Positions 35,426-43,423 of a stretch of DNA of 64,000 nt are shown here, in pieces; position 1 is the first letter of the stretch; the number at the start of each line of letters is the position of its first letter. Source of the stretch: JBCBKL01 sp038521825 (lineage in GTDB: Bacteria; Pseudomonadota; Alphaproteobacteria; Rhodobacterales; Rhodobacteraceae). The stretch spans positions 62,001 to 126,000 of the forward strand of contig JBCBKL010000002.1 of NCBI GenBank assembly GCA_038521825.1, read 5' to 3'. Made by a program: the position numbers and the translations under genes. A model generated the notes under the pieces. It saw nothing but the letters and a program-made list of their open reading frames with translations, did not search any database and was not told the DNA's origin.

Positions 35426-36385
35426 CTATTCAGCCGGAGCCGGGCTTGTCATCTCGCTAATCGTGGCCTGCAACCACGTGAGACCCGCTTGCGCCTGCAC
35501 GTCCAACGTCGACCGAAGCTGGTCCACCCGCACCACGTATTCGTTCATGTATGGGCCAGCCTGGGGCAGCGCTTCGCTAATTTGCGGCGCAAAGGCGTAG
35601 ACCCCCACCAGAATGGCGACGACGAGGAGCGCGAAAATGAAACCGCGCCGAAACGCGCTGCGGCGCGCTCGTGCTTTGAGGCGACGCCTGCGAGACGCGA
35701 TCTCCGCAGTTTCCTCGTCCACCACGACCTCGTCGCGCAGCGCCGAATTGATCTCTTCGATATCCGGCAGCAGCTCGCGGCGCGAACCAAGCGCTGCAGC
35801 CGCGGCCAGAGCCTCTCCGTCCGGTGTGGCCTCAAGCTCATCCTGACCGCGCACCTTCTTTAGATGGTTCTGACCCTCTTCCAGTCGCTGCTTTTCGGGC
35901 GCGGACGGTGACGCATCCAGACCAAGATCCGGCTGGCTTTCGAGCGGGGCCTTGTCGCTGCTGCGGGCCATTGTTTCCAAAGCAGCCTCTTCGCGCAGGA
36001 TTGATTCCACTTGCGGGTCAAGGCGGCGCTGCTTGAGCCCGGGATCATCGGCTGGGGTTTCATCCGCCGATGCGGGCGCTGCGGTGGCCTTATTGTCGGC
36101 GGGCTCGGCGGCCGTCGTCGTTTCGTCAGCCTCGGTTTTGGCTGGCTCTGCCTTTGGTTTGTCGGCGGGTTTCTTGGCAAAGAACTCGCGTGCTTCTTTT
36201 GCATCTGGGCCAAGCAGTTCCTCGAACTGATCGTCATCGATCTCTTCCGGGCCGGGATCGTGGTCAGGGTGGTTCTGGAACCAAGTCTGTCCGCAGTTCG
36301 AGCATTGTACATCGCGCCCGTGCTCTGGAATGATCTCGTCCGGCACTTCGTATTGCGCGTCGCAATTGGGACAGATTAACCGCAT
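35426..36385 (-). CDS. MJ0042-type zinc-ribbon membrane protein
   Basis: A 319-residue protein with an N-terminal zinc ribbon (C5, C8, C28, C31; CPNCDAQY and CSNCGQTWF) of the MJ0042 family, a long acidic Ala/Glu/Pro-rich middle segment, an Arg-rich stretch (RRRRLKARARRSAFRRG) and one membrane span near residue 250 (FIFALLVVAILVGVYAFAP). This suggests the ribbon faces the cytoplasm and a short tail the periplasm. Function is unknown. It is divergent from ftsE, separated by 131 bases, an arrangement that fits Rhodobacterales. Confidence 0.85.
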   Translation of the reverse strand: MRLICPNCDAQYEVPDEIIPEHGRDVQCSNCGQTWFQNHPDHDPGPEEIDDDQFEELLGPDAKEAREFFAKKPADKPKAEPAKTEADETTTAAEPADNKATAAPASADETPADDPGLKQRRLDPQVESILREEAALETMARSSDKAPLESQPDLGLDASPSAPEKQRLEEGQNHLKKVRGQDELEATPDGEALAAAAALGSRRELLPDIEEINSALRDEVVVDEETAEIASRRRRLKARARRSAFRRGFIFALLVVAILVGVYAFAPQISEALPQAGPYMNEYVVRVDQLRSTLDVQAQAGLTWLQATISEMTSPAPAE

Positions 36386-36516
36386 TCTTCTACCTGTTCG
36401 ACCTCGGACGTCACCGTAGAAGTACGTTTCATAACAGAAAAGTGCAAACTGCTTGGGCTGTAATAGTCCTGTTGCATTGAAACCCTGCTGGTGCTCAGGC
36501 ACAACAACGCAAAAAG

Positions 36517-37206
36517 ATGGGTCCGCGTGTGATCGAGCTAGAAGATGTTTGCTACAGCTACGGCGGTGATCAGCTGTTCGCAGGGATAAGCGCCAAACTG
36601 CCAGACGGATCGTTTCACTTTCTGACGGGTCCATCCGGTGCCGGAAAGACCACATTGCTGAAACTCTGCTACGGGGCGCTGCGGCCGACCCAAGGGGCGC
36701 TGAAGGTCTTCGGTACGCCGTTCCAGTCGCTCGACCGCGATGGTGTTGCCAAGCTGCGTCGGCGCGTGGGCGTTGTCCATCAGGACGTCCAGTTTCTGGA
36801 TCATCTTACGGTCTGGGACAATGTCGCGCTGCCGCTGACGGTTTCGGGACGCAGCGTCGAGGCAGCAGAGCGTGATATCACCGAGTTGCTGGCTTGGGTT
36901 GGCTTGACGGATCGCGCGCGCGGTCATCCGCCCGAACTCTCAGGCGGTGAAAGGCAGCGCGCCGCCCTCGCCCGGGCCGTCATCATGTCCCCGGACATAA
37001 TCCTTGCTGACGAGCCGACCGGGAACATTGATTGGGACATGTCGCAGCGGCTGCTGGATTTGTTGAGCGAACTCAACCGGATGGGCAAGACGATCGTGAT
37101 CGCGACGCATGACATGTCATTGGTCAGGGCGGCAAAGGCACAGGTCCAGTCGCGTGTTCTGAGACTTGTGAACGGGCAGCTGCATCAGGCTGGTTCTGAT
37201 CTGTGA
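36517..37206 (+). CDS. ftsE: Cell division ATP-binding protein FtsE
   Basis: ABC-type ATPase (229 residues) that with FtsX controls periplasmic murein hydrolases at the division site. Walker A GPSGAGKTT (38-46), signature LSGGERQR and Walker B IILADEPTGNID are intact. The start at 36517 is open to doubt: a GTG four codons later (VIELEDV) matches the usual FtsE N terminus, and neither has a strong ribosome site. The stop overlaps ftsX by four bases. Confidence 0.93.
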   Translation: MGPRVIELEDVCYSYGGDQLFAGISAKLPDGSFHFLTGPSGAGKTTLLKLCYGALRPTQGALKVFGTPFQSLDRDGVAKLRRRVGVVHQDVQFLDHLTVWDNVALPLTVSGRSVEAAERDITELLAWVGLTDRARGHPPELSGGERQRAALARAVIMSPDIILADEPTGNIDWDMSQRLLDLLSELNRMGKTIVIATHDMSLVRAAKAQVQSRVLRLVNGQLHQAGSDL

Positions 37207-38105
37207 CGGCTTGGCGTGACATGATAGGTGGGCTCTGGGCACCGGATGCACAGGCCGACAGGGTCGTGCCGCCATCCGGTGCAAACGCGCGCCTGACGCT
37301 GTTCGCGTCTGCGGTGATGGCTTTTCTTGCGGTCTTTTCCGTGGCGCTTGCCCTGGCGGCCGCGCGGCTTGCCGACCGTTGGGAAAGCGAGATGGCGCAA
37401 TCGGCCACCTTGCGGATCGTGGCGCCTGCTGAGCAAATGGATGAACAGACCGCGCTTGCGATGGACCTGCTGCGGACAACAGGCGGAGTTGACAATGCGC
37501 GAGCCCTTTCAACTGCCGAGCAGCAGGCGCTGCTGGCGCCTTGGTTCGGTGCCGATCTGTCGCTTGATGCGCTGCCGGTACCGCAACTGATCGAGATCCG
37601 GACCGACGCCGATTTCGACGCGGCAGGTCTCCGCTTGCGATTGGCCGGGGAGGTGCCGGGGGCGGTGCTGGATGATCATGGTCGCTGGCGCGCGCCACTG
37701 ATACGGGCGGCAAACCGCCTGCGCTGGCTTGGGTGGGGCACGGCTGGGCTGATCCTTGCTACTGTCGCCGCGATCGTGACACTTGCGGCCAACGCGTCGC
37801 TTGCGGCAAATGCCCAAGTGATCGCGGTGCTAAGACTGGTGGGTGCAACGGATACGTATATCGCCCGCGCGTTTGTCAGGCGTTTCACGCTTCGGACGCT
37901 GATCGGGGCAAGTGGCGGCGCGGTTTTAGGCGGGACCGCCATCGCCATGATTTCCGATCGTGGAGAGAATGCTGGCTTGCTGACAGGTTTTGGCTTTCAA
38001 GGGTTGGAATGGGCGATGCTTTTTCCGCTGCCCTTGGTCACAGCGGCTGTCGCGCTTGTTGCCACAGGGCTGGCCGCTGATCGCGCGCTAAAGGGGCTGA
38101 GTTGA
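37203..38105 (+). CDS. ftsX: Cell division protein FtsX
   Basis: A 300-residue inner-membrane partner of FtsE. One span near residue 40 (LTLFASAVMAFLAVFSVALAL) precedes a periplasmic domain of about 100 residues, then three C-terminal spans with the MacB/FtsX-like fold (LRWLGWGTAGLILATVAAIV, VIAVLRLVGATDTYIARAF). It has the normal four-span layout. The GTG start overlaps ftsE, and its stop overlaps the acyltransferase start by one base. Confidence 0.92.
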   Translation: MTAWRDMIGGLWAPDAQADRVVPPSGANARLTLFASAVMAFLAVFSVALALAAARLADRWESEMAQSATLRIVAPAEQMDEQTALAMDLLRTTGGVDNARALSTAEQQALLAPWFGADLSLDALPVPQLIEIRTDADFDAAGLRLRLAGEVPGAVLDDHGRWRAPLIRAANRLRWLGWGTAGLILATVAAIVTLAANASLAANAQVIAVLRLVGATDTYIARAFVRRFTLRTLIGASGGAVLGGTAIAMISDRGENAGLLTGFGFQGLEWAMLFPLPLVTAAVALVATGLAADRALKGLS

Positions 38106-38851
38106 TGCGCTACCTTGTTTCGGTGATCTTTGTGTTCCAGATGTATCTGGCCATGCTGGTTCTGGGGATCTTTTTCGCGCCCTATGCTCTTTTCAGCCGG
38201 AACGGTGCGTGCGCGGCCTGCAAAACCTACTGCCGCTGGGTTTTCTGGACCGCACGGGTCATGGTCGGCATCCGGACCGAGGTTCGCGGGGAGGTGCCGG
38301 AAGGCGAGGTGCTGATCGCGGCCAAGCATCAGTCATTTCTTGATATCATGATGATTTTCAACGCGCTTCCGGCGGGTAAGTTCATCATGAAGCGCGAACT
38401 TTTGTGGACGCCTATCATCGGCCTTTATGCAAAACGCCTTGGCTGTGTCCCGGTTGCCCGCGGGAAGCGGGGCGCAGCCATTCAAAAGATGGTGGATGAT
38501 GTCGAGGCTGGGCGCAGCCAGCCCGGGCAGCTGATCATCTATTCGCAGGGCACGCGGGTCGCGCCCGGTGATTACAAACCGTATAAGGTGGGCAGCGCTG
38601 TCCTCTATCAGCAGCTTGCACAGACCTGCGTGCCCGTCGCCACCAATGTGGGCTTGTTTTGGCCTCGGAGGGGCATCTTGCGCAAACCTGGTCTGGCAGT
38701 TGTGGAGTTTCTGCCACCCATCGAGGCCGGGTTGGACAAAGACACATTCATGAACGAATTGGAAACCGTTGTTGAGAGCCGATCGAACGCGCTGATGCAG
38801 GAGGCCGGATTTGATGTCGAAAGCTCTTATTCAAAGCATCGAAGCGCTTGA
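38105..38851 (+). CDS. plsC: Lysophospholipid/1-acylglycerol-3-phosphate acyltransferase
   Basis: A 248-residue membrane-bound acyltransferase of the PlsC family. The catalytic HX4D motif is HQSFLD (H75, D80). A second conserved block is VPVARGKRGAA, and YSQGTRVAPGDYKPYK matches the EGTR-type acceptor motif with Gln in place of Glu. N-terminal hydrophobic span MRYLVSVIFVFQMYLAMLVL. It is coupled to ftsX through TGATG, so division and phospholipid synthesis may be co-expressed. Several PlsC paralogues can occur per genome, so the symbol is tentative. Confidence 0.85.
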   Translation: MRYLVSVIFVFQMYLAMLVLGIFFAPYALFSRNGACAACKTYCRWVFWTARVMVGIRTEVRGEVPEGEVLIAAKHQSFLDIMMIFNALPAGKFIMKRELLWTPIIGLYAKRLGCVPVARGKRGAAIQKMVDDVEAGRSQPGQLIIYSQGTRVAPGDYKPYKVGSAVLYQQLAQTCVPVATNVGLFWPRRGILRKPGLAVVEFLPPIEAGLDKDTFMNELETVVESRSNALMQEAGFDVESSYSKHRSA

Positions 38852-39422
38852 GGCGCTATACGGATTGCCCGGTGCGCCGAGCCTGCGCAAAGTAGCGACC
38901 CGCCTGACACCGCTTTACCGAAAATGGATCATGACATCGCGCTTCTGCGTGCTCACGACGGTAGGCCCAGAGGGAACCGATGCAAGTCCGCGCGGCGATG
39001 ATTGCCCGGTTGTGCTCGAACTTGATCCGGGCACCCTGGCGATGCCGGACTGGCGGGGGAACAACCGGATCGACTCGCTGCGAAACATCGTTCGGGATGG
39101 GCGTGCATCGCTGATGTTCATGGTGCCTCATTCAAACAACGTGGTGCGCGTCAACGGGCAGGCCCGGCTCACCACAGATGAGCCGCTGCGCTCACGGTTT
39201 GATCGCAAGGGCAGACTGCCGGCGACCGTGATCGTATTTGAAATCGCAGAGATCTACACCCAATGTGCGCGTGCGCTGATCCGATCGGGCCTTTGGGGCC
39301 GAAATGACGCGGCGGATCTACCGACGGTGGGCGAGATCCTCGCTGAAGTCTCCGATGGCGAAGAGGGCGGCCCCGCATATGATGCAGCCTGGCCCGAGCG
39401 CGCTGCCAGAACGATGTGGTAG
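38814..39422 (+). CDS. Pyridoxamine 5'-phosphate oxidase-type flavoprotein
   Basis: A 202-residue FMN-binding split-barrel protein of the PPOX superfamily, MSMEG_1061-like group. The N-terminal helix and RFCVLTTVGPEGTDASPRGD strand, then MPDWRGNNRIDSLRNIVRDG, mark the group. Members bind FMN or F420 or haem; the reaction here is unknown. It overlaps the acyltransferase gene by 38 bases with GGAGG before the ATG, so it belongs to the ftsEX unit. Confidence 0.82.
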   Translation: MSKALIQSIEALEALYGLPGAPSLRKVATRLTPLYRKWIMTSRFCVLTTVGPEGTDASPRGDDCPVVLELDPGTLAMPDWRGNNRIDSLRNIVRDGRASLMFMVPHSNNVVRVNGQARLTTDEPLRSRFDRKGRLPATVIVFEIAEIYTQCARALIRSGLWGRNDAADLPTVGEILAEVSDGEEGGPAYDAAWPERAARTMW

Positions 39423-39453
39423 CCCTAATGGCGTCAGCCAAAAGCTAAGGTCT

Positions 39454-39469
39454 CGCCACAATTGTGGCG
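39454..39469. promoter_or_regulatory. 16-bp perfect palindrome, candidate operator
   Basis: CGCCACAATTGTGGCG is a perfect 16-bp palindrome 75 bases before the sterol-desaturase-family gene. It has no loop and no T-tract, so it fits a dimeric protein site better than a terminator. The binding protein is unknown. Confidence 0.5.
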
Positions 39470-39543
39470 CATGATTTGCTCATTTTCGGGACAAATTCGC
39501 GCGTAGTGCCCAAGAGCATCGTCAGAACGAGCAGTAAACACCA

Positions 39544-40578
39544 ATGCAATCCTTCGTTGAGACATTCGTCGATCACGCATGGCACGTGCTGATCTTTCCG
39601 CTAGATCCCAATAACCGGATCTATTTGCTTTATGTCGCGACCTCTCTGGTCTTTGCTTTTGGAGTTTACAAATTTGCTCAGCGGCGGGCGCAGCATGAGG
39701 GTTCGTTCCTGCGGTTTCTCTTTCCGAAAGATGTGTGGAGCCATCCGTCTGCATGGCTGGATGTGCGATATTTCTTCTTTCATCAGTTGATCGGGCATTT
39801 TCTGCTTTTGGGCTTCGGTGCCGGACTGACATCTCTGTTTTTTGGCTGGGTGACGGGCGGCGCTTCGATCACAGAGGTCGCGGGCCGCGGCAACGAAAGC
39901 GGCATTCCCGATCTGGTTCTGGCGGTCGGTTACATGTTCGTCGCGCTGATCGTCATCGATTTCATTGGATGGTACATGCACTACCTGCAGCACAAGGTTC
40001 CGGTCCTCTGGCAGTTCCACAAGGTGCATCACAGCGCCGAAGTCATGCACCCGCTGTCGAACTATCGCGAGCATCCTGTGGATAATCTGGCTTACGGGGT
40101 GTTTGTCGGGATCGGATATGGCGTGGTGAACGGCGTTGCAGTCAATGTAGTCGGCCACCTGCCGGGTATGCCGTCGCTTTTGGGTGTGCCGCTGCTCATG
40201 CTAGTCTTTAACCTTTTTGGCTATAACCTTCGGCATTCGCACATCTGGTTAAGATGGCCGGGCGTCTGGTCGAAGGTGTTTCCGTCGCCAGCTCACCATC
40301 ACATCCACCACAGCTGTCACCCCGACCATATCGACAAGAACTTTGCCTTCATGTTCCCCTTCTGGGATGTGATCTTCAAGACCTACCACATGCCCAAGGA
40401 TAATCGGGACGTGAAGTTTGGCGTACCGGAATACGATGGCAAGGATCTCGATTCCTGCATCAACCTCTATCTGGTGCCATTCCGCGATGCCTATCGTTTG
40501 CTGCGCAAGCCGAAGATGACCAAGGACAACGCCGTAGCGCAAACGCCGCTGCCTCTGGAAGAACACGGTCAGCCATAG
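39544..40578 (+). CDS. Sterol desaturase/fatty acid hydroxylase family protein
   Basis: A 344-residue integral-membrane di-iron enzyme. The eight-histidine pattern is present: HYLQH, HKVHHS (about residue 159) and HHHIHHSCHPDH (about residue 251), with several membrane spans before and between. The family hydroxylates or desaturates lipids such as sterols, carotenoids, ornithine lipids or fatty acids; the substrate cannot be told here. It is a single gene, convergent with lpd, and is preceded by a 16-bp palindrome that may control it. Confidence 0.88.
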   Translation: MQSFVETFVDHAWHVLIFPLDPNNRIYLLYVATSLVFAFGVYKFAQRRAQHEGSFLRFLFPKDVWSHPSAWLDVRYFFFHQLIGHFLLLGFGAGLTSLFFGWVTGGASITEVAGRGNESGIPDLVLAVGYMFVALIVIDFIGWYMHYLQHKVPVLWQFHKVHHSAEVMHPLSNYREHPVDNLAYGVFVGIGYGVVNGVAVNVVGHLPGMPSLLGVPLLMLVFNLFGYNLRHSHIWLRWPGVWSKVFPSPAHHHIHHSCHPDHIDKNFAFMFPFWDVIFKTYHMPKDNRDVKFGVPEYDGKDLDSCINLYLVPFRDAYRLLRKPKMTKDNAVAQTPLPLEEHGQP

Positions 40579-40595
40579 CGGCGCACGCAGCGCCG
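40579..40595. terminator. Hairpin between convergent genes
   Basis: CGGCGC-ACGCA-GCGCCG, a 6-bp stem with a five-base loop, fills most of the 24 bases between the convergent hydroxylase and lpd genes. It lacks a T-tract in either direction, so it is at best a weak terminator. Confidence 0.35.
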
Positions 40596-40602
40596 GCCTG
40601 AG

Positions 40603-41991
40603 TCAGCTGTGGATCGGCCCGTCGCCGCAGGCGAGTGCCGCCTCCCGCACTGCCTCGGAATAGGTCGGGTGGGCATGACAGGTCATCGCCAGATCCTCCG
40701 CTGACGCACCGAACTCCATCGCAACACAGATCTCGTGGATCAGATCACCCGCTGCCGGGCCGATGATATGCGCACCCAGAATGCGATCGGTTTCAGCGTC
40801 GGCAAGGATCTTTACAAAACCATCGGCGGCAAAGTTCGCCTTTGCCCGCCCGTTGCCCATAAAGCTGAACTTGCCCGCCTTGTAGGCACGGCCTTGATCC
40901 TTCAATGCCTCCTCGGTCTCACCCACATTCGCGACCTCGGGATGCGTATAGATCACACCGGGAATGACGCCATAGTTCACATGGCCATGCTTCCCCGCCA
41001 CCTGTTCGGCCGCGGCCATGCCCTCATCCTCGGCCTTATGGGCCAGCATCGGGCCATCGATGCAGTCGCCGATCGCGTATATGCCGGGGATGTTCGTCTG
41101 CCAGTGGGCATCGACCTCGATCTGGCCGCGCGGCGACATCTTGATGCCAAGCGTCTGGAGGCCGAGGCCCTCGGTGTAGGGCTTGCGGCCCGTCGCGACA
41201 AGAACGACATCCGCGTCGATCACATGATCGCTGTCGTCCTTTCGCAGTTTGTAATGGACCTTGGCCTTTGTCTTGGTCGCCTCCGTTTTCTGGACAGCGG
41301 CCCCCATGACAAAGTCCAGACCTTGTTTTTTGAGTATTTTCTGGAACTGCTTTTGAACCTCGGCGTCCATGCCGGGCGTGATTGCATCGAGGTATTCGAT
41401 GACGGTGACCTCGGATCCCAGCCGCTTATAAACGCTGCCGAGTTCAAGCCCGATCACACCCGCGCCGATCACGACCATCTTTCTCGGGACCTTGCCGAGC
41501 GATAGCGCGCCGGTCGATGTCACGACGACTTTCTCGTCGATCTCGACCCCGGGGAGAGATGACGGTTCGGACCCCGAGGCGATGATAATGTTTTTGGCCT
41601 CGTGCACGTCGTCGCCGACCTTGACCTTGCCCGCTTCGGGGATGCTGCCCCAACCTTTCAGCCAATCGATCTTGTTTTTCTTGAACAGGAATTCGATGCC
41701 CTTGGTGTTCTGGCCAATGGTGTCTTCCTTGTAGGTCTGCATTTGCGGCCAGTCGACCGACGGGCTTTTGCCCTTCAGCCCCATGGCCGCGAAGTTATGC
41801 TCGGCCTCGTGCAGCATATGGGATGCGTGCAAAAGGGCTTTGGAAGGAATGCAGCCGATGTTCAGACAGGTGCCGCCCAATGTTTCGCGCCCTTCGACGC
41901 AGGCCGTTTTGAGACCAAGCTGCGCGCAGCGGATGGCGCAGACATAGCCGCCCGGGCCGCTGCCGATTATGATGACGTCATATTGTGCCAT
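40603..41991 (-). CDS. lpd: Dihydrolipoyl dehydrogenase (E3)
   Basis: A 462-residue flavoenzyme that re-oxidises dihydrolipoamide of the 2-oxoglutarate complex with NAD+. The FAD motif GSGPGGYVCAI, redox pair C42/C47 (GGTCLNIGCIPSK), NAD motif VIGAGVIGLELGSVYKRLG and the C-terminal HAHPTYSEA (catalytic His-Glu) are intact. As the last gene of the suc block it should serve OdhAB. Confidence 0.96.
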   Translation of the reverse strand: MAQYDVIIIGSGPGGYVCAIRCAQLGLKTACVEGRETLGGTCLNIGCIPSKALLHASHMLHEAEHNFAAMGLKGKSPSVDWPQMQTYKEDTIGQNTKGIEFLFKKNKIDWLKGWGSIPEAGKVKVGDDVHEAKNIIIASGSEPSSLPGVEIDEKVVVTSTGALSLGKVPRKMVVIGAGVIGLELGSVYKRLGSEVTVIEYLDAITPGMDAEVQKQFQKILKKQGLDFVMGAAVQKTEATKTKAKVHYKLRKDDSDHVIDADVVLVATGRKPYTEGLGLQTLGIKMSPRGQIEVDAHWQTNIPGIYAIGDCIDGPMLAHKAEDEGMAAAEQVAGKHGHVNYGVIPGVIYTHPEVANVGETEEALKDQGRAYKAGKFSFMGNGRAKANFAADGFVKILADAETDRILGAHIIGPAAGDLIHEICVAMEFGASAEDLAMTCHAHPTYSEAVREAALACGDGPIHS

Positions 41992-42012
41992 TTGGGTTCG
42001 GTCCTTTTGCTG

Positions 42013-42086
42013 GGCGGGGGAGGGGGGCGCTGCCCCCTCAGGGCCTGCGGCCCATTCACCCCCGGAGTATTTTGCGAACAGTGAAG
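42013..42086. repeat. Rhodobacterales-type GC-rich intergenic repeat
   Basis: The gap between the MAPEG gene and lpd consists of nested GC-rich inverted repeats (GGGGGGCGCTGCCCCC, then GGGCCTGCGGCCC) followed by CCCCCGGAGTATTTT. From memory this arrangement occurs many times in intergenic positions across Rhodobacteraceae genomes. Only one copy is visible in this window. It could act as a transcript-end structure or attenuator; its role is not known to me. Confidence 0.6.
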
Positions 42087-42087
42087 G

Positions 42088-42477
42088 TCATAGGAGCGCA
42101 GCGATAAGCATCGCGAGCGTGGCAAAGAAACCAACGCTCCAGATGAGTGTGCGCCACGGCGAGAGGCCCTGGACGTAGGCGGGAACATAGAGAATGCGCG
42201 CGACCAGATAAGCCGACGCACATCCGGCGGTGAACGGCGTGGATTTGTCCGATAGCGTGATGACAACGGCTGCGATGGTGAAGAGGATGAGGCCCTCGAA
42301 ATGATTGTTCATCGCCCGCTGCAGCCGACCTGCTGTTCCGGTGAGATGGATCGGTTCATCACGCGGTGAGAGCGCCTTTTTCGTTCCGACCTGGAGATTG
42401 GCCGCGACAGAATAGAGCACGAACTGCACGACCTGCAGAAGAGCGGCAAGGAGCAGGACATGGAGTTCGGGCGTCAT
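42088..42477 (-). CDS. MAPEG family membrane protein
   Basis: A 129-residue inner-membrane protein with four spans of the MAPEG fold (glutathione/eicosanoid-type membrane enzymes). The conserved segment RAMNNHFEGLILFTIAAVVI is seen near residues 55-75. Bacterial MAPEG proteins mostly lack a known substrate. Its ATG overlaps the methyltransferase-like gene stop (ATGA). Confidence 0.85.
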   Translation of the reverse strand: MTPELHVLLLAALLQVVQFVLYSVAANLQVGTKKALSPRDEPIHLTGTAGRLQRAMNNHFEGLILFTIAAVVITLSDKSTPFTAGCASAYLVARILYVPAYVQGLSPWRTLIWSVGFFATLAMLIAALL

Positions 42478-43346
42478 GTTCCAGCCTCGTTCGAACGATA
42501 CCTTTCTGCCGGCTCGAATGCTTTCAGCGCAGCCGGATCGTATCGCGCGCTGAGCTTCAGCGCCGGAATACCCATGACACGCCTTTCAAACGCGCGGGTC
42601 ACTCGTGACGGGCGTTTTGGTCTGCGCGCGCTGTTTTTGGACCAGGTGGTGATGTAGTCCGATTGCTGCGGCATCGTCTTAAGTATCGGTTTTATGGCAG
42701 TTCGCCTGGCATGTACCATCGCTAGCGTGGGTCTGTCCGTCGTGATTTCGGCGCGGCGCCCGAGGTCCTTTGGGTCCGACATCTCGTACCAGGTTGCGGT
42801 ATCGCGTCCATCGACCAGGCTGAAGTTTACCATTTCAAACCCATATTCCGGTGAAAGCGCCCGGAAAAAGAATTCGTGGCCAAGTTGGTGGAACCCGTGG
42901 CCGAGGTAATTGTTGATCGGCGCAACCGCGAGGAAACTGCCACCAACGGCCACCATGTCCATCGCGGAGCGGAATGCCTCGACGATGTTGAAGACATGTT
43001 CGAGCGTCCCGCCATCCAGGACGCAGGAAAAACGTTGCCGCATCTCCGCCGGAACGGGTTGGTTGAGGTCGTGTAGCTGGCTGGCGTCTTGGTAGTCGTC
43101 CGCGTCGATCGACAACACCGCTTCCGCTCCGAGATGATGAAAAAGACCATCGGCAAAGCGTTCCGCGTGAAGCTTTGCGATCTCGTCTCTGCTGATGCCG
43201 TTTCCGAACTCAACTTGCAGGATGTGCGCCATGCGTTTTGCCGACAGATTGAGTGTCTGGCGTCCGAGCATGAGGGTTTTCTCATAGTCACAGCCTCGCT
43301 TCTGAGCGAGAAGCAGGTGGCGCAACGTATTGGGGTTTATGCCCAT
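42474..43346 (-). CDS. Methyltransferase-like protein
   Basis: A 290-residue protein with a class I SAM-methyltransferase-like centre: FSCVLDGGTLEHVFNIVEAF (motif II/post I region) followed by VAVGGSFLAVAPINNYLGHG and a C-terminal basic tail. The N-terminal part lacks an obvious GxGxG SAM loop (residues about 20-70), so activity is uncertain. Proteins of this kind occur near polysaccharide genes in other bacteria, but here the neighbours are odhB and a MAPEG gene. It is a tentative call. Confidence 0.55.
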   Translation of the reverse strand: MGINPNTLRHLLLAQKRGCDYEKTLMLGRQTLNLSAKRMAHILQVEFGNGISRDEIAKLHAERFADGLFHHLGAEAVLSIDADDYQDASQLHDLNQPVPAEMRQRFSCVLDGGTLEHVFNIVEAFRSAMDMVAVGGSFLAVAPINNYLGHGFHQLGHEFFFRALSPEYGFEMVNFSLVDGRDTATWYEMSDPKDLGRRAEITTDRPTLAMVHARRTAIKPILKTMPQQSDYITTWSKNSARRPKRPSRVTRAFERRVMGIPALKLSARYDPAALKAFEPAERYRSNEAGT

Positions 43347-43423
43347 ATCGAACCTGAGCGCTTAGTTGAGACTCGGGGTGGCCATCGGCGCATCGCCACC
43401 CAAACCGTGCCTTGCATTGCCCA

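Noticed and set aside
43375..43401. Terminator between the methyltransferase-like gene and sucB
   Set aside because: GGGTGGC...GCCACCC can pair, but the loop is long, no T-tract follows, and the neighbouring minus-strand genes suggest continued transcription.
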